Part shown: piece after piece, positions 22,693 through 25,269 of the stretch
Layout of the letters: each line of letters opens with the position of its first letter
How positions within the stretch are numbered: position 1 is the stretch's first letter
Assembly: GCA_910577205.1 (NCBI GenBank)
Contig: CAJTMA010000021.1
Coordinates: forward strand, 1-25,269
Origin: an uncultured Alphaproteobacteria bacterium
Lineage (GTDB): Bacteria; Pseudomonadota; Alphaproteobacteria; RF32; CAG-239
Direction: 5' to 3'
Length of the DNA stretch: 25,269 nt
The notes under the pieces: model-generated
The model's database searches: none
Told to the model about the DNA's origin: nothing
Seen by the model: the letters and a program-made list of their open reading frames with translations, nothing else
Program-made: the position numbers and the translations under genes

Positions 22693-22734
22693 AACCAACA
22701 ATACGTGATTTTTATTCCTATTATTTATTAACGA

Positions 22735-22766
22735 GACCGGGAGCTAAAAAGTTCAAACTCCCCGTC
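22735..22766 (+). promoter_or_regulatory. Hairpin in the 5' leader of the 22784 gene
   Basis: GACCGGGAG (22735-22743) pairs with CTCCCCGTC (22758-22766) with one mismatch and a 14-base loop, 17 bases before the ATG. The only purine-rich, Shine-Dalgarno-like bases in the leader (GGGAG) are locked in this stem. Regulation of translation is a guess. Confidence 0.4.
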
Positions 22767-22783
22767 ATAAAAAATTTTTTCAT

Positions 22784-23104
22784 ATGAAGAAAATAGAAGA
22801 ATTAAGCCAGAGAGATGTACAAAAACTCGAGAACGTCAAAAAGATGCTCGCCTGCAGCGCAGAGTTTCGCAAGAACCTCATAACCAGCATCGTCAAGAAT
22901 GTCATCACCAACACCACAAGCGATGACGACGAACAAAAAGCAACCCTGTTGCTCGCTAACAAAAAGTACTGCGTCCCGGAATGCGCCAAAAGCTACCGCA
23001 TCTTGTGCGAAACAATCATCAAACATCCTGAAATCTTTGATGCCGCACTCGACAAAAAAGCCCGCTACTTTGCCAAGGCAAACAAACTGGAAATCGGCGG
23101 ATAA
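22784..23104 (+). CDS. Uncharacterised 106-residue protein without Shine-Dalgarno start
   Basis: I do not recognise the family. The protein is highly charged and helical, with three cysteines (one in LACSAEF, two around YCVPEC) and no membrane segment or signal peptide. The ATG follows ttttttcat, without AGG or GGA near it. It is the first gene of a probable two-gene unit: the next ATG is 57 bases after its stop with no terminator between. Its promoter has the TTTTGTC-TATATT arrangement. The KKARYFAKANKLE end suggests nucleic-acid or protein binding at best. Confidence 0.65.
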   Translation: MKKIEELSQRDVQKLENVKKMLACSAEFRKNLITSIVKNVITNTTSDDDEQKATLLLANKKYCVPECAKSYRILCETIIKHPEIFDAALDKKARYFAKANKLEIGG

Positions 23105-23161
23105 AAATACTCCCCTCTGAAAAGCTTCAAAACAAATTACTAACCAAATTATTAAAACAAA

Positions 23162-23752
23162 ATGGCAAACGAAGTTAATGAAATCCTCATAAACTTATCA
23201 AAAGAGGATTTGCAAAGACGCAAAAAAATTGCTGAAAAGTTGTTCAAAACGCATTTCAAAAGCCATGAACACCGCAAAGCCTTTATCCGGGAATTTGCTG
23301 CCACCCTGCGTGAAAACCGCAAAAACGCAGTCGAAACCGGAAATGAGGAGCAAACCAAACTCGATGAGGAACGCTTGATTGCTTTCCTGATGATATTCAA
23401 ATTCTGCCCGTTCGTCAGCTACCGCAAACAAGTGGGCGATGTCCTGATTGAAGGACTGAAATATCAACAAAAGGACATCAAGAAATACTGCTTCGAGTAT
23501 GCTCAGGAACGCATTCTCGAAGGTTTCTCTGACATCGGCTGGTGGATGAAACTTCTCAACAAGAAGTATGTTTCCAAATACGCATGGAAACTTCTGCGCA
23601 TAAACGCAGAATCAATCGCCCTTTGCGCCAGAGTTGCTTTGAAAGATGCAATCATCTTCTGGTCTAAAGACGAAGTAACCCAAAAGAAATGGCACGAACT
23701 TGATGAAGAGTTCGGAACTCATTTCGACTTTGTCGCTGAATTCTCCCGCTAA
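23162..23752 (+). CDS. Uncharacterised 196-residue helical protein without Shine-Dalgarno start
   Basis: No family is recognised. The protein looks all-helical and strongly charged, with a Lys/Arg/Glu-rich first 75 residues (KEDLQRRKKIAEKLF, HEHRKAFIREFAATLRENRKN) and a Trp- and Lys-rich second half (GWWMKLLNKKYVSKYAWKLL). The repeated helix lengths would suit a HEAT-like or TPR-like fold, which I cannot confirm. The bases before the ATG are attaaaacaaa. It probably shares a transcript with the 22784 gene and ends in a strong terminator. Confidence 0.65.
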   Translation: MANEVNEILINLSKEDLQRRKKIAEKLFKTHFKSHEHRKAFIREFAATLRENRKNAVETGNEEQTKLDEERLIAFLMIFKFCPFVSYRKQVGDVLIEGLKYQQKDIKKYCFEYAQERILEGFSDIGWWMKLLNKKYVSKYAWKLLRINAESIALCARVALKDAIIFWSKDEVTQKKWHELDEEFGTHFDFVAEFSR

Positions 23753-23761
23753 CGCGGCTTA

Positions 23762-23798
23762 ATAAAAACCCTGAACAAACAGTTCAGGGTTTTTATTT
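23762..23798 (+). terminator. Rho-independent terminator
   Basis: ATAAAAACCCTGAAC (23762-23776) pairs with GTTCAGGGTTTTTAT (23782-23796) around a 5-base loop. It ends the 22784-23752 unit. Confidence 0.9.
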
Positions 23799-24263
23799 GT
23801 ACTATTTCTTCCCCTGTTTAACGATAAAAAAGCTTAAACACCAATAAATATTCTTCCTAACCTCCACACTTTGCAATATATCCTCTCACAACAAACGTCC
23901 CCGCCATTTACTCCCAACACCCCATATTTTCTCATCATTTCCACTCTTACTCACCTTGCTCACACGTTCATCTCTTTTCCTTTACACGCCCCTCCCCCTG
24001 TCAGTTTCCTCCACACACTTTTTCCCCACATCCTTCACCTTCATTCTCTTCCCCCTCTCCTGCTCCCTAGCTCCCACTCCGCCCCCCATTGAGCGGAGAT
24101 AGTGCACTAGGAAAGCAACGCGCTATCATGGCACTGTTGCCAAAGTAGCAATCCCCGCCTCAGGCGCTGCCTGTGCCTCAGGTGCTACCTGGCCTTCTCC
24201 CCGCCACATTCACAAATTTCTAGACCTCTCCCCAAAAAAAATCCATTTTAGCTCATTTACATC
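23799..24263. other. Non-coding G-poor tract and small repeats
   Basis: No credible gene. In the 230 bases from 23861 to 24090 I count only 11 G on the + strand, against a very high C and T content. It then switches sharply to a mixed segment with a GATAGTGC/GCGCTATC hairpin (24098-24105 with 24120-24127). The single open frame inside the tract is Pro/Ser/His/Leu-only and not credible. Confidence 0.6.
24157..24191 (+). repeat. Two tandem 17-bp copies at 18-bp period
   Basis: GCCTCAGGCGCTGCCTG (24157-24173) and GCCTCAGGTGCTACCTG (24175-24191) differ at two positions. Each copy also folds on itself (CAGG...CCTG). Confidence 0.7.
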
Positions 24264-24292
24264 TTGCCAAAACACCAATTTTTGTCTATAAT
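24264..24292 (+). promoter_or_regulatory. Promoter of the 24347 gene
   Basis: TTGCCA (24264-24269), a 17-base spacer ending TTTTTGTC, and a consensus TATAAT (24287-24292). This is nearly the same design as the promoter at 22664. Confidence 0.7.
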
Positions 24293-24346
24293 GTTTAATT
24301 GAGTTAAATATTTATTATGTATAACCAATAAAAAAATTATATAATT

Positions 24347-25099
24347 ATGGAAACAAAGAATTTTCAATCAAGACGCCTCACCCTGGCAGAAAAAAACTTT
24401 TCAAAAACACTGACTGTAGCCATCCTGCGCAAAGAATTCATCATGCGTCTTAACAATGGCGAAAGTCTGGAAAGCATGGAGGAAGAATTTAAGCACCGCT
24501 TGAATGAAGCTCTTAACGCCATCCGGCAGGCCCAACTTGATGAAATCGAACATCAAAAACATGATGAGCAAATATTGGCTAACCTCCAGGCCGCTAAAGA
24601 AGATCCCCATGATTTGGAACTTCTCGAAAAAGCCATGCAAATTCCTTATGATGTACAGCTATGGGTAAAGCAAATCAAACACCTTTGCACCCTGTTTGTA
24701 ACAATAAAGGATAACCAAACTGCCATATTCCAACACGCTATTGGCTATCGTTTTCTCGATAAATCTGCCGAGCAAAGGAATTTCATTAACGGTATGACTT
24801 TAGAGTTCATCTTTATGGGTGGTTACTTTACGTCCTCAAGTTGGTTGTTGCTTACCAAGCACCGCAAACTGATTAGGCAAAAAGGTTTGGACGGCCGAGC
24901 CACTCACCTGCTCAAAAATATGTTTTACACGCTTTGCCGCCGGGAATCACTCCTTCCGCCACGCAAAGAATATGAAGCTCATGAACCCGATATGATGCGT
25001 ATCGTCAATGAACTTTATGAAAAATCACTGACCCGCGGTTTATATACTGAGGAAAAAAATATCCTCAACGTATACAACCTGCTTCAGGTCTTCTCATAA
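24347..25099 (+). CDS. Uncharacterised 250-residue helical protein without Shine-Dalgarno start
   Basis: No family is recognised. The first 110 residues are strongly charged and probably coiled coil (SLESMEEEFKHRLNEALNAIRQAQLDE, then a His/Lys/Glu run). The middle is more hydrophobic (LCTLFVTIKDN; GMTLEFIFMGGYFTSSSWLLL), which may pack as a core or a membrane-associated helix pair. The end is basic and helical. There is no signal peptide. The ATG follows an all-AT stretch. The gene has its own consensus promoter and terminator, so it is expressed as a single unit. Confidence 0.65.
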   Translation: METKNFQSRRLTLAEKNFSKTLTVAILRKEFIMRLNNGESLESMEEEFKHRLNEALNAIRQAQLDEIEHQKHDEQILANLQAAKEDPHDLELLEKAMQIPYDVQLWVKQIKHLCTLFVTIKDNQTAIFQHAIGYRFLDKSAEQRNFINGMTLEFIFMGGYFTSSSWLLLTKHRKLIRQKGLDGRATHLLKNMFYTLCRRESLLPPRKEYEAHEPDMMRIVNELYEKSLTRGLYTEEKNILNVYNLLQVFS

Positions 25100-25102
25100 T
25101 CG

Positions 25103-25138
25103 AAACCCCGCTGATGTTCCATCATCAACGGGGTTTTT
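25103..25138 (+). terminator. Rho-independent terminator
   Basis: AAACCCCG (25103-25110) pairs with CGGGGTTT (25129-25136), with TGATG/CATCA nested inside and a following T-run. Confidence 0.85.
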
Positions 25139-25194
25139 TATCCCCTAAATATCTACCTCACATAGACAAACCAAAACCCATCCCCTATTAATGA

Positions 25195-25223
25195 TTGACA
25201 GATTACAGTGGGCATGCTATGCT
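25195..25223 (+). promoter_or_regulatory. Promoter of the gene starting at 25264
   Basis: Consensus TTGACA (25195-25200), a 17-base spacer and TATGCT (25218-25223), 40 bases before the start codon. Confidence 0.7.
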
Positions 25224-25263
25224 TATCTTAAGCTTTGGTCTGGTTATACTTGTGAGGTGTATC

Positions 25264-25269
25264 ATGAAA
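25264..25269 (+). CDS. Start of a gene cut by the window edge
   Basis: An ATG-AAA at the window end is preceded by GAGG 6 bases upstream and a consensus promoter. Unlike its left neighbours, this gene has a normal Shine-Dalgarno site. Nothing can be said about the product. Confidence 0.6.

Noticed and set aside
23871..24092. Open frame of 73 codons in the G-poor tract
   Set aside because: It is low complexity (Pro, Ser, His, Leu, Thr), has no ribosome site and arises from the base skew.
1..25269. CRISPR array, transposase or prophage
   Set aside because: No regularly spaced repeats, transposase motifs or phage structural genes were seen; the DUF5131 and lysozyme-like genes stand alone.

Overview
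The window looks like chromosomal DNA of an AT-rich alphaproteobacterium, probably an uncultured gut-type Rhodospirillales-like lineage. The main evidence is a full-length CtrA with the phospho-acceptor at Asp51, placed head-to-head with fliI-fliJ, together with an hflK-hflC-degP operon, an Mrp/ApbC protein and an Fe-type superoxide dismutase. The taxonomic placement is inference. No phage structural genes, transposases or CRISPR arrays are visible.

Layout. 47-1590: a small cysteine-rich secreted protein converges on mrp at a shared hairpin. 1696-6053: a tight + strand operon hflK-hflC-degP-holC-ddpX, whose last three genes overlap (membrane protein quality control, DNA polymerase III chi, D-Ala-D-Ala dipeptidase). 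6091-6881: a stand-alone sugar-phosphate transferase with its own promoter. 6883-7683: an unknown gene on the - strand. 7777-9496: two + strand genes with no Shine-Dalgarno sequence; the second is a membrane-anchored, lysozyme-like protein whose expected catalytic Glu is replaced. 9528-10682: a 49-residue lipoprotein converging on a DUF5131 (Gp37/Gp68) three-Cys protein. 10773-13575: an ATP-grasp ligase plus an AstE-like M14 deacylase operon with a possible leaderless leader peptide. 13578-14054: a periplasmic cupin. 14055-14692: hairpin-rich DNA with tRNA-derived fragments, ending in tRNA-Glu(CUC). 14744-15296: a pair of small unknown genes. 15479-17863 (- strand): fliI-fliJ-sodB. 18063-18752: ctrA, followed by a convergent small HTH protein. 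19100-19260: a probable structured RNA on the - strand. 19361-19488: a 128-nt foldback element. 19484-22570 (- strand): a MacA-MacB type efflux operon. 22664-25140: three more + strand genes without Shine-Dalgarno sequences, separated by a strikingly G-poor tract. The window ends on the promoter and first codons of another gene.

Three things stand out. (1) The 9-mer TTTTGTCTA occurs at least eight times, only outside the genes called here, including one 29-bp inverted repeat; in two promoters it runs directly into the -10 hexamer, and those promoters drive Shine-Dalgarno-less genes. (2) The ATP-grasp/M14 pair is a plausible uncharacterised amide or peptide-forming and deacylating system. (3) The non-coding DNA around tRNA-Glu and downstream of macB contains copied tRNA pieces, long foldbacks and a probable structured RNA. 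All calls were made by eye; no database search or folding program was run.
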